37,463 nucleotides of DNA from Saccoglossus kowalevskii (Eukaryota > Hemichordata > Enteropneusta > Harrimaniidae), in contig NW_003124894.1 of the NCBI RefSeq assembly GCF_000003605.2, positions 338,703 to 376,165 on the forward strand, in the 5' to 3' direction. A program made the position numbers and the translations under genes. Each line of letters starts with the position of its first letter. Position 1 is the stretch's first letter. Below the pieces are notes generated by a model that searched no databases, was not told where the DNA came from, and saw only the letters and a program-made list of their open reading frames with translations. Below are positions 1-16,800 of this stretch, piece by piece.

Positions 1-3000
1 TTGCAAATATAACACTCACATATCCGAACCGGCTTTCTGTTTTGTTTACTCAATATGGAGGTATGTGATTTCATTTTAAATTTCAAAAAAAAAACACAAA
101 CTTTGGCGGTCATGTGTATTGTGATATTCATCCTTCAAAATCAAACCACTTTCCCTAATGAATTTCATAATCTGAAAGAAGGCTGTATATAACCAATACG
201 AATTTGCCTCTTCAATCTCCAATTGAAATATTAACCGGTGAATGGCCATATAAATTTTGTGAACAATAACATAGTTATGAATAGACGTTTGAAGAAAGTC
301 ACTGACATAAAGTAGTCTAAGCGGCTTTGTATTGAAGATGAACCGTCGTCAAAATGTAAAATGTTTTACCATATGATTGTATTTCGAACCAAATAGCGAA
401 TATACAAGTTTGGGATTAATCTGAATAATTAATGTGCATACTAGTTAAATATATACTTTCAACATTTTGGGTTGCTCGTGTGCACACAAAAACCACTAAA
501 AGCAGGCAATGCCGTACCAATGTATGCCCCAGTGCGTTTATAAACGCCCCCCCCCCTTATGTCGGTAACCACACTGTCTGGATTGAAATGAAACTTGACA
601 CACAGCTACTATATGATGCACACTTTTGCTAGAAATATATGTGCATGTTAAATGAATAATTATTTATTATCCTACATCTGCCTGCACACATGCATTATAA
701 TTTATAATTTGTATATTGTTCTAAATTGTATATTTCTAAATAGATTTTTGCATAGAAATTAGCTTATTTGCATTCTCGTTATTCTGCTTGTATATTCCGT
801 GTCATAACAATGGTTTGCTTGAATGAATTGAAACTCGCATACATGCATAACAATTGTAGATTTTATGTGTACAATAATAATCTTTAATCTATATATTTTA
901 ATTAGGTAATGTTCACCCAAATTACTGTGTTCGTAATCTTTTTTTACGTAACAGTCTCCTCAAATAGATTGAAACGTAAGTACGTGCTTAATAACCCAAC
1001 TTATTTCATAAATAGATGCAGCGGATGTTCTGCTGCGTCCGAGATGAAACTACGCTGCGGCATGCAGCTATGCGATTTGGTGCCGTGATCGCCAGTTCGA
1101 ATTGCAATGTGATACTTTTTATTTGTCGTTGTGGTACTTAATGTTCTCGATTTGGAGATTGGAATAACCGACCGTGACAAAAATGTAAAAAAAAAAATAT
1201 TTCGTTTCTTGGAACATCCATGCCAATGGGATGGCGTAATCATATTAATCGCCGTCATATATTCACGGATACAATTTTCATGATTCTCAAAAACCTCATG
1301 TGATATATCAAATAATTGGCATTTTAAAGCGGGAGGGTCGTCACCTGCGCACGCCCGGGAATTGAGTCCCATACAATGATTACTACACAAAATATTAGTT
1401 TTTCTTTGAAAATTACAAATGAACCAATATCAGTCTTGAATCGTAAAACATTTTGTATATAAATGGGTACTGCAAGTGTAACGAAAGGATGATTATTTTG
1501 TTGTTTTATTTGTTATATCTCTTTTACTGATCAATATATAATATTCTGGGAACTAGTTGACAATACAAACGCCATATTTACCATGCAATTATTCGTCTTA
1601 TCCAATACAACAATCAAATTTCATGATGCCCATGTGTACATGTGTTGAATTGCTGAACAATTACAAGTTGATATGTTGTGTGAGATACTCGTTCGTTGTA
1701 CTTTAGTGTACACATATCAGTATCTCGCACATACATCCGACTTTTCGAGACGTGATAATATATTGGCAACTCGTACTTTCAATAAACGCAACTTTCGTAT
1801 ACAATCTATTGAATATTTGTAAATGTAATTTGACAATCTAGCATGATCATGAATCACCTCACTGGGGGCAATTTCAATCACATATACTTACGTGCGTCTG
1901 AAAGTGTCCCTCCTCACTGTAGAAATGCACTAGTGCAATCATTAAGCAAAGGCACGTACACATAACAACTTCTCTTCATGAGTTTCGAATTTAAAATTAT
2001 GTAGTTTGTTCAACCCACCCAGCACTTCGTCAAAACGCGAGTACATGTACCCAGGCGGTGAAGTTGACAAACAGTCATATATTATTGTCTACATTGTCGA
2101 TATTCATTTGTCAGTGGAGTATGATAGTAGAACCTAAGTATGCAAAATGTCGACAGTCGTCTCGCCTACGTCTCTATATAATCGCCCTATGACTGCTATG
2201 AGATAATTGAGTGCCAATGGAACGAATCACGAGTGCGTAGGCACAAAACATGCTGTGCAATTCAATCATTTTGCATTTCTCAACGTTGGAAATCAGATGT
2301 GATCCTAACCCGCGTTTTGTTACACCGCCTTCACTTTTTTGAAACTCTGACAGTCAGTTCTGCTGTAAATATAATGAACACTTCGCAAAAAATACCGTGA
2401 ACCTGTTGAAGCGTGCGTACCGCCCGAATAGCACTAGTCTGTAGCACTTCAATGCAGCTCCAGAAACTGTTACACTCCCTGATAGATGTATACCTACCTT
2501 ATTTGTATAACTAACCATATTAATAGCCATTGAAATAAAGCATTACCACAGCGAAGACATTGTTGTGTAAACACAATAACTACCTTAACTCGTGCGCTGC
2601 AAGTTTTTTTCTTTTAATTCCGCTTTATAACCACCGTGCGTGGATAGTCAGATATCGTCATCTGCACTCGAATTCAATTTGATTCTTTAAAGTTCTCATC
2701 CTCGTTTCGTTACGTCACTTTAACCGTGATCGTCCGTGTGAATAACCAAACCAACGTTCTGATATCAATATCAAGTCTTAACTGGAATTTCGGACTAATC
2801 TAGTAATCTAATGCTTCTTGAATTGTTAACGCATATATAGTATATTGCAAGCATACATTCCGCCATAGTTTATTTCCGTCTTCCGATTTCCAAATATATG
2901 CACATAATCTCGCTTTCTGGCCCACTTATATCTCAGATTTGTTATTCGTTTATTATGCCACTATCTGTATTTAGTTATGATTCACGCAAGGAGCTCTGAA

Positions 3001-3600
3001 TTGCGACAACTCGCTGTCAATTTCCATTGTCTTGAGGGTACTTGTTAATTAGAATACTGCATTAACCACAATTGTGTTGAAACCACCGACGTCATACAAA
3101 CGTACGTACTAAATCTTAGTATCGACGTCACAGTCTGGTGCCCCAGCTGCAGGAAAACCTATCGTCTTCGTCATTACCAGCTTCGACTGAATGTACTATG
3201 AAGATATCACGAGAATGCCACCAACATTACAGACAGTTGCAGTGTTGACGGCCGTGTTGCCCAATGACGTGTTTTGCGGATTTGTTCGTGATAACATCAT
3301 TACGAATTTTTAGCATTTTACGACCCCTCCCCCGGGACGAGTACGTTCCACTATTTTGACCCTCGTTTTCACGTTCGGACCGATCTTTTTCCCCCTCAAA
3401 ATTTTAGACTTTCTTCCATTTACAAAAAAAATGACAGTGTTTTGGCAACAAGTATTTTTTTAGCTAAAAGCGCCCTTAACGTCGATCTTTTTGGGGGTGA
3501 GTACAACAACCCCGACCCTACCCCCACCCCGTTGGCTGGGGGCTCGTTTGTGATTGTATTTCCGTCATGCGCTTCTTTGTTGCTGAGTCCGATGTAAACA
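1..3600. other. No gene recognised
   Basis: AT-rich DNA with a C10 tract (547-556) and a GC-richer, CCCC/GGGG-containing patch at 3310-3560. A minus-strand frame at 1001-1390 shows no family features. Confidence 0.6.
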
Positions 3601-3750
3601 ATGGATAGTGTTCGAATTCGACGTGAATATGACGCAAGTAAGGAAGACGAACTTAACACATTCAAGCACGTCCTTACAGAGTTTAAACGAACGACTAAAC
3701 TACATTATAGTTGTCCTATACTGATGTGTACTAATATTATAGTAATATAG
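3601..3750 (+). CDS. Candidate small ORF or first exon, 49 aa, unknown
   Basis: ATG at 3601 opens MDSVRIRREYDASKEDEL then NTFKHVLTEFKRTTKL; the charged first 33 residues look more like coding sequence than the AT-rich tail. A possible donor GCAA/GTAAGG lies at 3635. It follows a GC-richer patch (3310-3560). No family is recognised. Confidence 0.15.
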   Translation: MDSVRIRREYDASKEDELNTFKHVLTEFKRTTKLHYSCPILMCTNIIVI

Positions 3751-4331
3751 AAGTTTCTTGCGAAGGGAACCAGATGCTACCGTATCATTTTAAAATCACT
3801 GATTATGATGACATCTTTTATTCACCGTGATAGGTTGTCCTACAGTAACGTCTTTACAGTTAAATACAACACTCTTTTCATTATGGTTGCTTTATCGTGA
3901 ATATATACATTTGGGAGCTTACGATAGAATATTGTATAACTGTATATAATACCGAGAAACATAAAAATTAATCTTGGCTAGTATACATACTGTATAAAGA
4001 TAAGTAATTTATATCCACAATATTTCACCTCTGCTTGCTTTCAGATATACAACGTATGTAATTAATTCTGCTTGAAGCAATAACATATGCCCCCATATGT
4101 AATCAGAGCCTGTTCGTATGCGAGTAAAATTTTAACTTATATGCACTCTTTCCTTGAATAAGCGAATAATAATGTGTGTTAACATTGTAACGTAATATAG
4201 AGAGGTATATCGCGTGAGAAAATTTGGAAAATCGTGATAATAAGCAATATATTTACCTTTCAATATGGGTTTACCAACTGTATTTGTAAACGATCGTCAC
4301 TCACAGAGAAAATGACTGTTCTACTAGAGAA
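3751..4331. other. No gene recognised
   Basis: AT-rich DNA with a small palindrome, ACATATG-CCCC-CATATGT, at 4083-4100. Confidence 0.6.
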
Positions 4332-4603
4332 TCATGACCATTCGTGATTCTGTATGGTTGCGCGTGCACTACTCGCTGGAGCGATGTATAACCGTCTAAT
4401 CCGTCTTAAAATGTTGATTGTCAGTTTGTTTGCATTGCACACATTGCATACATTCCTGTAGGCTAAATCTGTCGAGATCAATTCTACTGTTCGAATGAAT
4501 CTGAAGAGGTAAATATCATCTGCGAATAGAAGGAAATTAAAAGCATCTGACAATTCCATTGATGTATTGATCCTTGGAGAATCGATCCTTGTGGAACGCC
4601 GCA
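4332..4603 (-). pseudogene. LINE (non-LTR retrotransposon) reverse transcriptase fragment
   Basis: On the minus strand, 4603-4577 encodes CGVPQGSIL, the usual RT block before the catalytic motif. After a frameshift near 4570, the next frame reads MELSDAFNFLLFADDIYLF (FADD at 4526-4515), then NVCNANKLTINIL, the following N-K-L-x-I-N block. Order and spacing are those of a non-LTR reverse transcriptase palm. Only about 270 bp remain, with a frameshift and no endonuclease, so it is dead. The clade is not determined (CR1-like is plausible). Confidence 0.7.
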
Positions 4604-5162
4604 CGACATTAATTTATACTAGTTGAATGTCTCTAATTCCGTGTATTGTTTTGGGCTTGTTGATTAGCATGCTATGATTAATTGTGTTGAAAGCTTAATG
4701 TCAAAAAAGTCACTATATACAATACAATACGAGAAAAATACGCCGTGAAACACCTATGTGAGCTATCATGAGGAAGTTAGGGTAGCAACAGGGGGAATCC
4801 CAACATTTAGTTAAAATGATCTGAGCAACTCAAATCAAAACATATTTATAGCAAACTATATATTTTATGAAAGCTGAAATATTCCGAAATTTGATAATTC
4901 ATGTTTTGCAATGATTGTTTACATAGGGGTCATGTGACTAGGGATTAACCGGACCCTGTCAAAATAACAAATCAAAAAGTTCTGCCCCAGCGATTTAACC
5001 ATTTGATTGGGGATTTTCAGAATAATTTCGCTGTGAAAGATTCTTATAAAGTGTAGATGAACGTTTGTATGTGATTATTTTTCTAATTATTATCATAAAT
5101 ACTATTATTTCTTTAAAGAAATAAGACACTAATGAAGCTCAGGGGTCATAAAACAAGAAAAA
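4604..5162. other. No gene recognised
   Basis: AT-rich DNA. On the minus strand, the first part may hold more decayed LINE sequence upstream of the RT block, but I could not follow it. Confidence 0.5.
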
Positions 5163-5273
5163 ATGGCAGCAAAATTCTCCCCGGCGACACTTTTATTGTT
5201 TAATATCCTGACACCACTTGGTGTTAATTTCAAGCGCGTACTGCAAGAGAAAGTACCGCCAACTTTTTCTTGA
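5163..5273 (+). CDS. Candidate small ORF, 36 aa, unknown
   Basis: ATG in AAAAATGGCAGC opens MAAKFSPATLLLFNILTPLG then VNFKRVLQEKVPPTFS and TGA. It has a hydrophobic segment at residues 9-21 and a basic tail, and its codons are richer in G and C than the flanks. No family is recognised, and nothing shows it is expressed; it could be a first exon or chance. Confidence 0.18.
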   Translation: MAAKFSPATLLLFNILTPLGVNFKRVLQEKVPPTFS

Positions 5274-6392
5274 AAAGTTTAAAATAGTGCAGATGTGTGA
5301 ACTGGGGAAACAAGAAAAAACTAATTTGGATGTTCGGTGTAAAACAGCACATTTTTGTCTTTTGTCTTTAGTGAAATTGTGATTAGGATTGCACAACCAT
5401 TTGTCTTGTTTTTTATTACAACAAACTGCATGGAGGATTCGGCGAAAATCCGTAAGTGTTTGCGAAATTCCATTGCACTGGTTCGTCAACATGGCGTCAT
5501 ATTCACTTCATTAATTCAAATGCTTTGTTATGCTAAACATGGGCGGGTCATCATACTCAAGTATAACTACTGATTATTTAATCGCATCTAGTGTTTTTGC
5601 GGATTAAGTGAACCAAACATCAATAGGTTTAGGTTTAAATTATCAATACCGGTAGAACTTTAGACATTTTTGTTTAGTTGCGACTGCAGTTACAACTTCG
5701 CTGTCTGACGCGTTCCTGAGAAATACATCCCTGCACAGTCACCAGATTAACATATTCACGTGATTGCAATATTCAATGCATCTCCGTCGGGTCTATTATA
5801 TTACTATTAACCGTGGTTTGGGTTACTGTCTGCGTCACATTCATCGGTTGTCACCATGGCAAGGGGAGATAAACGAATAACTGAAACAATCAGCCGTGAA
5901 AAAGGAGATGTAGAAGAGACACACTTGTAAAAGCATATCGTGTACGAAGACCTCAGACAACCAATAAATAATTCTTTTGTCCGAGCAATGACGAAATACT
6001 TTTGTTGACTGGAGGGGGACTGGAAATAGTCTGTATTGCGTGACACATCCCGTTAAAAACAAAGCTGGCACGTGCCTATCTATTTACAACATTGAATTTT
6101 CAAATGAGCTCATAATATCTACAATGACTGGAAGGGGTCAGGAAATAGTCAGTGTAACGTCTGATAAATTATTTTTGAGACCGAAGACGCATCGGTTCTA
6201 TAGACGCTGTCACATTTTGTGATTGACAGTTTTAGATACAAATTAATAAGCCAACGTAAATCATTAAGTGTGAGATCTAAGGCTAGCATGCATGAATGAC
6301 ATTTCTTGGATATTCTAATTCTTAATTTTTGAAAAACAAAAAACGCTATTTCTTGCAAATAAAATAGCAATTAAAAATAGTCATTGCACAAT

Positions 6393-6443
6393 TCGCGAAT
6401 CGCTGATTCATTGATTCTTGAATCTTGATTCGTTGATTCTTCA
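6393..6443 (+). repeat. Short GATTC-rich degenerate repeat
   Basis: GATTCATTGATTCTTGAATC and following GATTCGTTGATTC give several GATTC units of irregular spacing. It is low complexity. Confidence 0.5.
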
Positions 6444-7173
6444 TTTAGACTTACCCGGTTACGACTGGCGATTCTAGTGAAGTCTGCGCTGGCGAAAATA
6501 CGACTACAGTATACATTACTCCAAAAACTCCACGGGGATCTTTCATTTATTTTCACTTCATATCTTCACGTCGTCCACTTGCTTTAATTTGTATAATAGC
6601 TACCTGTTTTCACGGTAAGGCTAACGTTGTTGTTATCTTTTGTAAGGCCTGCTTATTGCAATTGAGAGGACCACCCACAGAACTCACATTTGACAGGGGG
6701 TTCTTTCACTGCTAGAATGGGGTAGACAAGACAATGATACTGGACATGAAATACACATACACCAAAATATTGAGTTAAAGCTCCTGGCTCCTACTTTGGT
6801 GGTAACTCACTGTTCCAGGATGTAGAAATGGATGACAGTCAATAGCTTCTGCAACACAACAACGAAGAAATACGGGAGTCTTGCTTGCAAAGGGACGCCG
6901 GTATTATGGAGGGAACCACTAGAGATCGCAGAGCAGTTCAAACAAGTCTTACAGAATGATGGTTGTAGCCTGTATCAGTTGTCTTACAATATCGTAGCAA
7001 CAACACACTAAATATTAAATTAAAATGATGGGCCCCAACTGTCCTCAGTCTGCCCAATTTATAGGCATAAATGACCCAGATTCAGGGACACCACCTGGGT
7101 TTCCACATGAGCCAATCAGAATGTGAACAGCTGTGTCACGCAGGCAACTCAGTAGATCATTCAAATAACAGAA

Positions 7174-7293
7174 CACCTGGTAAATTCCAATTCTACCTTC
7201 TAAAGTTGTAAACACCCTTTGTTATGTAAATCACAAGCACATCTGGTAGATTCCAACTGTCCTTCCAGAGTTGAAAACAAGTATGACCTGTCA
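7174..7293 (+). repeat. Two diverged 66-bp tandem units
   Basis: CTGGTAAATTCCAATTCTAC (7177) is echoed by CTGGTAGATTCCAACTGTCC (7243), with the following AAAGTTGTAAAC and AGAGTTGAAAAC parts. A short TTATCACAG triplet repeat follows at 7301-7327. Confidence 0.6.
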
Positions 7294-10200
7294 ATCACTC
7301 TTATCACAGTTATCACAGTTATCACACGGCAATGCACACCGTTTCTTCCCATGATTCCATGCACACTTATATTTGAAGAGTTTGAGGTAATATGACAAAA
7401 ACATAAAATAAAGGAGGCTGACAACCTTTTACATATGTTCTAGCTTCTTACCGTTTCTGATCGTACGTCTTATGAATGATGATCGTCTTGGCAGTCAATG
7501 AGATGGATATAAAAGGAATTCTAGCGACTCCAATAACTTTTATTGGTATGTTGTCAGTATCTTTGCCGTCAAATTCCCTGTTGCTGAAGTTTTCATCAGT
7601 GATTTTTTTGTAACTATCTTTATACAAACAATCTTTTTGGTCATAGTTGATAATGATAATAAAATGCTTCATAACTTAACTGGGTGTAATAGTTGTTGTC
7701 AGTTAGCAGAAGAAAGTGCTCTCCAAGTCATGTCATGCGCATGTCACGTGTCTTACCGACGTACATTCAGGGTCCCGATAATCCTTAAAATATACGTGTG
7801 TCCATGGTTTGATACGATACAGTCAGATAATGCTCATGATCCGTAAGAGACTATACAACATCATGATTAACGAACTGTTCAGGCACAAAGTAATTGACAA
7901 GAACATTTCGAAAGTCATGATTGTTTTGTATAAAAGTGGAGGGAATTAATAATTTTTACTGCTCTTGGGACTATTCTGTTGCAAAATGCTGATTAGATTA
8001 GATGCGCAGTGCGGTTCGTCTGCACAAAGGAAATTTACAACGTTTCGGACTGCTTTCATTGAGGTGAACACCAAATGACAGGCACCCAAACACAATAAGG
8101 ATGTACAAATGGTAATTAAAAAATCTGAATTTAAAAGTATGTTTAATTTTATCGGTATTTTCCTAGCGTTTTGAAACCTTGTATTTGTAAAAAAAAAAAT
8201 ACATCTGAAGCAGTTAAAAGTTGAGTGTTCTAGAGTTCACTGAAATGTATGTATTGTCTGTGTGTGTATAGTGATTTATGATACAAAATAACAAAAACGC
8301 AATGAACTGAACCATTGAACAACTGAAATAATACTTATAATGACTGTTTGTTTCGGTATTTCATATGAAGAATGTTCATAAATAGTATAAAATGATCGTG
8401 TCATCAAATTTGTACCATTATATGGGAACGGTTTTCACTAAAGGGTGGATGAGTGTCAAGTCATGTCACGCTATACTATTTTGTCTTATATGGCAGTCCA
8501 TTCTATTAATGTTTACCCACTGAATATGTAACGTATAATAGAAAACTACATTTCAAAATTTAAGGTCAAAATTAAATATCCATGGCGACCATGGAAACAA
8601 ATTACCATGAAGCATAACATAGATTAAATTTTTAATATATGCATTTCTGTGCAATGTATACCTGCTGGCCTATGCGTTTTTGTTATCTTTTGTTGGGTGT
8701 GCATACACTCGGCTCTCTGGGCTTCCTGGAACTATAAAGTCCACTACTATCTTTCCAAGATCGGATTTTGAATTGGACTAAATACTCTATTGCGGTCTAT
8801 TGCATTTGCTTAACGTTGTTTGTTTCAATCTGTTCATTGCGTTCGACTGGCTGAAAACGTCTAAAGAATGGGCGAAGTAATTTCGTCTTATAAATATTAT
8901 ACGATTCAATCAAAAATGCTCAGAATACAATCTGCTATAATTAGTTGAATTATGCATAATGTAAAGTTGTGAAATTAATTTATAGTTAAAACAAGTGGAT
9001 TCTTAGACGTTTGTTCGAAAATGGTCACAATCGATGATCTTAAAATGCAATATTGCGTTGCTGCAGTGTATCTTACATTTCAGCTAAATTAAGCGCATCT
9101 TCCGAACACATGCCTATTTTATACCTACTGACTAGATTACTGATTACTGCTTGAAAACACGGCATATAAATCAGCAAGTACAAGCACAATAGTTTAAATT
9201 AGGTTTCTCGCAACATACCACACACATTGTTATACCAACAAGTTTGTTACACGACATAACCCACAATATGGTAAATAAAGACGGTCTTTAAAAGAGAATG
9301 GTTTTATTTGGTTGCCTTGTTTTTAAATGATAGACGACAGGAAACCCCTAGTATTATTGCAACAAAATTTGTCCCAGTATGTTATCGCAGTAACGTAGCA
9401 ACGTTCATTTTCTTGTCATCCACATATATTGCGCTCAATAGCTAATACTTCAAATACCCTCAGTTCATAGAGTAACTTTTCTAACCCACATTTTATCATA
9501 CTCGATATATTGTTAAATAACAAAATATTAATTCGGACATTAGTCTATGATATTAAATTCTTATAAATCATAAAGTATGTCATCAGGTAGTTTATGTGTA
9601 CGGTAACGTGCATTTCACTTAACCTTGGACAGCGACACAATTATTTGAAGTATCGTATTATTATATCCCGTAAATTAGAAGTTAATGCATTCGTGACAAT
9701 ATCAAAAGAAAGAACAGCCCGTGCACTATTTGCACCTCCTTTGATTAGGTGAGCATGAAAACACCTTAAGAAATGTCCAATGGTTGTGTATTGTATTATT
9801 TTTATTTTGAAAAAAATCGTGAATTTTGTTTTGTTCTATTGATCGGCATATTAACGGATGACGACTTTTCACTAGGTACATGCACACGCTACAACACAAA
9901 CATCTAAATACTAGTATGTCAACTAAGTTTATAATGACAAGACGGAGAACGAAACAAGTATGTATCCGACGATCTATGCCATCCTTCGAAAATTCTACAG
10001 ACAGAAGAGAGACTAAAAACTACAATCAAACGGGGTATGTACCGGTAAACATAGAGTTAGTGCTATTTTACAACATTTTTACCTGCGAAATCTGCTATAT
10101 ATACATGCGTTCATTATCAGTGTTACCGGTGAAAGTGGTGGTTCCTTTTGCAATCCCGCTGAAGATTTATTAATTCCACCAGGTACAGAAGAGCATTTCA

Positions 10201-10557
10201 ATTTTGTAGATTAAAGGCGACAAAAGCGGTGACTTTTCCGCTGTGTCTATAGTACTAACGCTTTGGTTGAGCATATTCGGAGAGCCACTTGGGGGAACAA
10301 TATCCTGAATGAAAGCGAACATTTCCACTCATGTGGAACACATAAGCAAAGGCTCTGACCTAAGTACACCATGACAGCAATGACCTTACTAGGCTTTGTA
10401 GCATGTTGAACTCCATACACAAGAACACTAGCTCCTATATATAGGGATGGAAGACAACTTTTGTTAAAACACTATAAAACCCTGAAAGCACAAGATCATA
10501 ATTTGTTTTGTGGGTGTGTGCACCGTCTTGAGTTGGCTCGTCATCTAGATATGTGTT

Positions 10558-10718
10558 TACAATTATAGCCAAGTAACCACTACAATTCTAGCCAAGTAAC
10601 CAATACAATTATAGCCAAGTAACCAATACAATTTATAGGCCAAGNNNNNNNNNNNNNNNNNNNNNNNNNNNNNNNNNNNNNNNNNNNNNNNNNNTAACCA
10701 ATACAATTTATGGCCAAG
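10558..10718 (+). repeat. 23-bp minisatellite interrupted by a gap
   Basis: Units of the form TACAATTATAGCCAAGTAACCA plus one variable base repeat at 10558, 10581 and 10604, with diverged units at 10627 and after the gap at 10695. The gap (10645-10694) falls inside the array, so the true copy number is unknown. Confidence 0.85.
10645..10694. other. Assembly gap (50 N)
   Basis: A run of exactly 50 N within the 23-bp minisatellite; the size is probably a placeholder. Confidence 0.98.
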
Positions 10719-13366
<2,648 letters not shown>

Positions 13367-13713
13367 GTATATGCATTGTTATATCATTTACTCTTATAGC
13401 CACTGAAATACATATTATTAAATAAGAAGATGTGTTTGTAGTTTATATGTGAAAGCGCAGCCTATTGTGTTTCATCCAAACACAATATATGCAAAATGAA
13501 ATGCCAGACTGGAAAAATAGTTGTCCTATAAAGTCAGTATGTGGATGGGATAAATGCAATCGATGACCTTGGCATTAGCTATATTTGGGAAACATGTGAG
13601 AGTAAGACAATTGAAGGTTTCGAAATGTATGAATGAACTTGATATGTATGTTGGCCAGTTTTATGAAAAAGGAGGATTGTGGCAATACCAGATATTATAC
13701 TTATGTTTTATGA

Positions 13714-13823
13714 TTGGTATCTGATTGATCACAATGGTCTACGATTGTCCAAATTTGATATATGATTGGACGCATTTGGTATATAATTGATCAAAATGGT
13801 GTAAGATTTGAACAAATTTGGAC
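13714..13823 (+). repeat. Two diverged 62-bp tandem units
   Basis: TTGGTATCTGATTGATCACA (13714) and TTGGTATATAATTGATCAAA (13776) begin two units that both end in CAAATTTG. Confidence 0.6.
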
Positions 13824-16800
13824 ATTCTAAAATCTCAGACAAAACAGAGTAGACAGCATATGGGACATGACGTCCATAGTCACTCTGTGTAATATCAATA
13901 TAATATCGATCTAAAGCTGCCAAAGTGATTTATTACAAAGAATGTTATCTCCTGACATAAGAAACTTATAACTCTAACTTCACAAATAATTGTTTCGCTT
14001 TGGCTTCAGCTTAAACCATTAAATAAAGTGCTGATGTATGGAACGATGACAGGGAGGACATCTGGTTCCATTGGGATCAAACTGACACCAAAGGGTCATT
14101 TGCCAGTACAAATAAAATATTTTGATTGAATACAGAGAACGACATTATTAATTATAAATAATATAACATAGCACTTTTTCTATCACTTTTTTTATCGTAT
14201 ATGATTTGTTGTTGTTGAAATATGTATTGGAAAAGTGTTTACCATCGCAAAACTTTGAAAAGTGCTTTCACGCAAAACACATACTGAATATTGACAAGAC
14301 TGAGATTGTAACAGACATATTTTATTTCTGGCATGATCAAGCACTTTGCACTATTGTACAGTAATTATAACATAAAAATAAACAAATCACATAATTAAAT
14401 GTGTATTCATTCCTAAATATGAGGCGTTTGTTTGAATTTCAAAACAACATTAAAAAACAGACATATATAATTGTTGTAAAAAATAATATCAATCACAGTG
14501 TCCTGTGCAACTGAATAAATGTGCTTACTGAAAATAACCACCATATAACCAAGACTCAGGTGGAATAGATTTTGATAAAACGACGTTAAATGACAATAAC
14601 AAAAAAACTATAGCAAAAAACGTCACAGCACACTGCAAGTTTCAGGTTGTTTTCTCCAAACTGACACTGAAATGAACATTTGAAGTAATTTGAGAGAACA
14701 AACACAATGACCACATTCTAGCCAGAGTACAACATAGGTAACTTTCAGAAAGTTCCAAGATTTCACTTTCACTATAACGAGTATACATACTATATATACT
14801 ACTTTTGATATTTAATTTCTGAATCTGTTCGCGACATATTTCCAGGTGCATTGGCGCATTGTATGTCAACACCAATGTATTGCGTACAGTTAGTATGATG
14901 CAAGAATTGTGCTTAAAATTGACACATTCGCGTTCGATGCATGTGCTCAAGCGTTCTAACAGACATTTCGCAGCAGAAGTATGTTGCAGGTAGTATCACA
15001 TTGTCGTGGTTAACAGTATATTTTTGTACGGTGTATATGTAGAAAAAAAACCACAAAATTATATTACCAAATTTGCAAATGTTAGGTACGAACTTTTAGC
15101 TTAAACAACGACTGTCTGTCTGTCTGTTAATATACTATGTCTGTTAAACTACTTAAATTACTATATCATGCACGTATGTAGTGAATTGTATAGAAAAGTA
15201 AATATTATACAAATACTACGAGCTGACTGAATATTACAACTCCAACGCATCGAATACATAGTTCTGTCCTTATCAACGAACATTACAAGTTGAACCTATA
15301 GTAAACATTTTGCATTTAAGTCTAACCTAATCCTCAAAACAGTAATATTTATTTTTGATTCAAATTAACAGTTTCTCCACTACCCTCACATGGAATGAAG
15401 TCATGTCATGTCTTACATTACATAGCAGCGGTTTGAATATTGGCAGCGCCCGCCTATAGGTCAACCAAAGTAATATATAACGAGAAAAGGAGAAGCTTGT
15501 AACCAACGTGTTTTTTTTTTTTTTGCCAAAGCAGGGTGAAAACTTGTTTTCATAATTATAATAATTGTCGATGTGCATCCACTTTGTTAGAAACCACGCT
15601 ACTGTGGAAAGAATTATAAACAAAGTACACACTTTTCCCATGATTCTTTGTATGGGCTTGCTTTGTTATTATGTGTATCACCATCATTGTATGTAGAAAT
15701 AATATAACACACATTGTGATGTATTGTGGGACACGTATTTGTAAAAAATTAATATTGTAATGAGCGATTTATTTCAAGGCTTTTGTCACAAACATGGTTG
15801 AATGCTTGAATTCCACAGTCACGTGATGTGATATGCAGTGGTTCTTCGTCAGCAAGCAATCAGAGTAATCGATAGTACTTCAGGTTTATTGGCGCCATTT
15901 CATTTTATTACTTTCGCCACCTGTTACATACCTCGAATCCATAATCAATATAAAACTAAAAAAAACGTAGTCATTATTGTATTTGTAATATATAGTAATT
16001 CTGCAACGCGTAATCAGACTGAAACTGCCAAAGGTAATTAATAATAATAAGATGCGAGTCATTCCGTTGACGGTAACCTTAAACTCATTCAAATTGTGTA
16101 TATATTGAAAGTATGTGAGCGCCGATCTATTCTATTCTATTGTAAAACCCAATCCTCATTACATTATACAGTACATGTTGTTTTATTTGATACGAAATCA
16201 CGTAGGAAAGACATAATTTATGGTAAAATTAAAGTTTCCTAGGGTGAAGCGTAAACGAACTTCGAATCGTCATATCAACAATTATTGCAGTAAATTGAGA
16301 AAATAAGAGGCCGATTTATGACCGGGAGGTGTGTGTGGTGGGGGGGGTGTAGAACACGTATTATTTCTTTGAAACAAATTAAAGCTGGTGTATAGCGCTC
16401 CCGGACCTGTATCATACTGACGCATAGAGACAGTTTTTTTTAAATGAAAATTTTAATGTTACGTATTATGAACACCACGCATTGCTTATCGGGGAAAAAT
16501 AGTAGTAGTTGTGTTTTCTATTTGAGATAGGAGATAAAAATAAAAATAATTATCAATCTGATCGTAAGAAACATTACATCTCAATAATATTTTGTCTATA
16601 TTCTGCAATTGAAACCCTCAATATTAATGCATTGTGCAAATGTGCGTGGTGTGACACCGGCGGTCTACAAATGTATTAACGAAGAATTGGCGGCAACCAC
16701 AAGGGATCATTTTCCGACAGCCATCTGTGAGTAGACTTACCGAAAAAGAAAGCAGGAGGAACTTTGATGTAAGACTAAACGTAGCTACACGTCACACGAC

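Larger units (their letters stand above)
5274..10557. other. No gene recognised apart from listed repeats
   Basis: The 6600-7450 part is less AT-rich and CpG-poor, like an old repeat, but I could not class it. TCCATGGCGACCATGGA (8579-8595) is a small palindrome. Open frames here have no family features. Confidence 0.55.

Noticed and set aside
1318-1376. tRNA-like T-arm on the minus strand near a CCCGGG
   Set aside because: The stem does not pair properly and no other arm is present.
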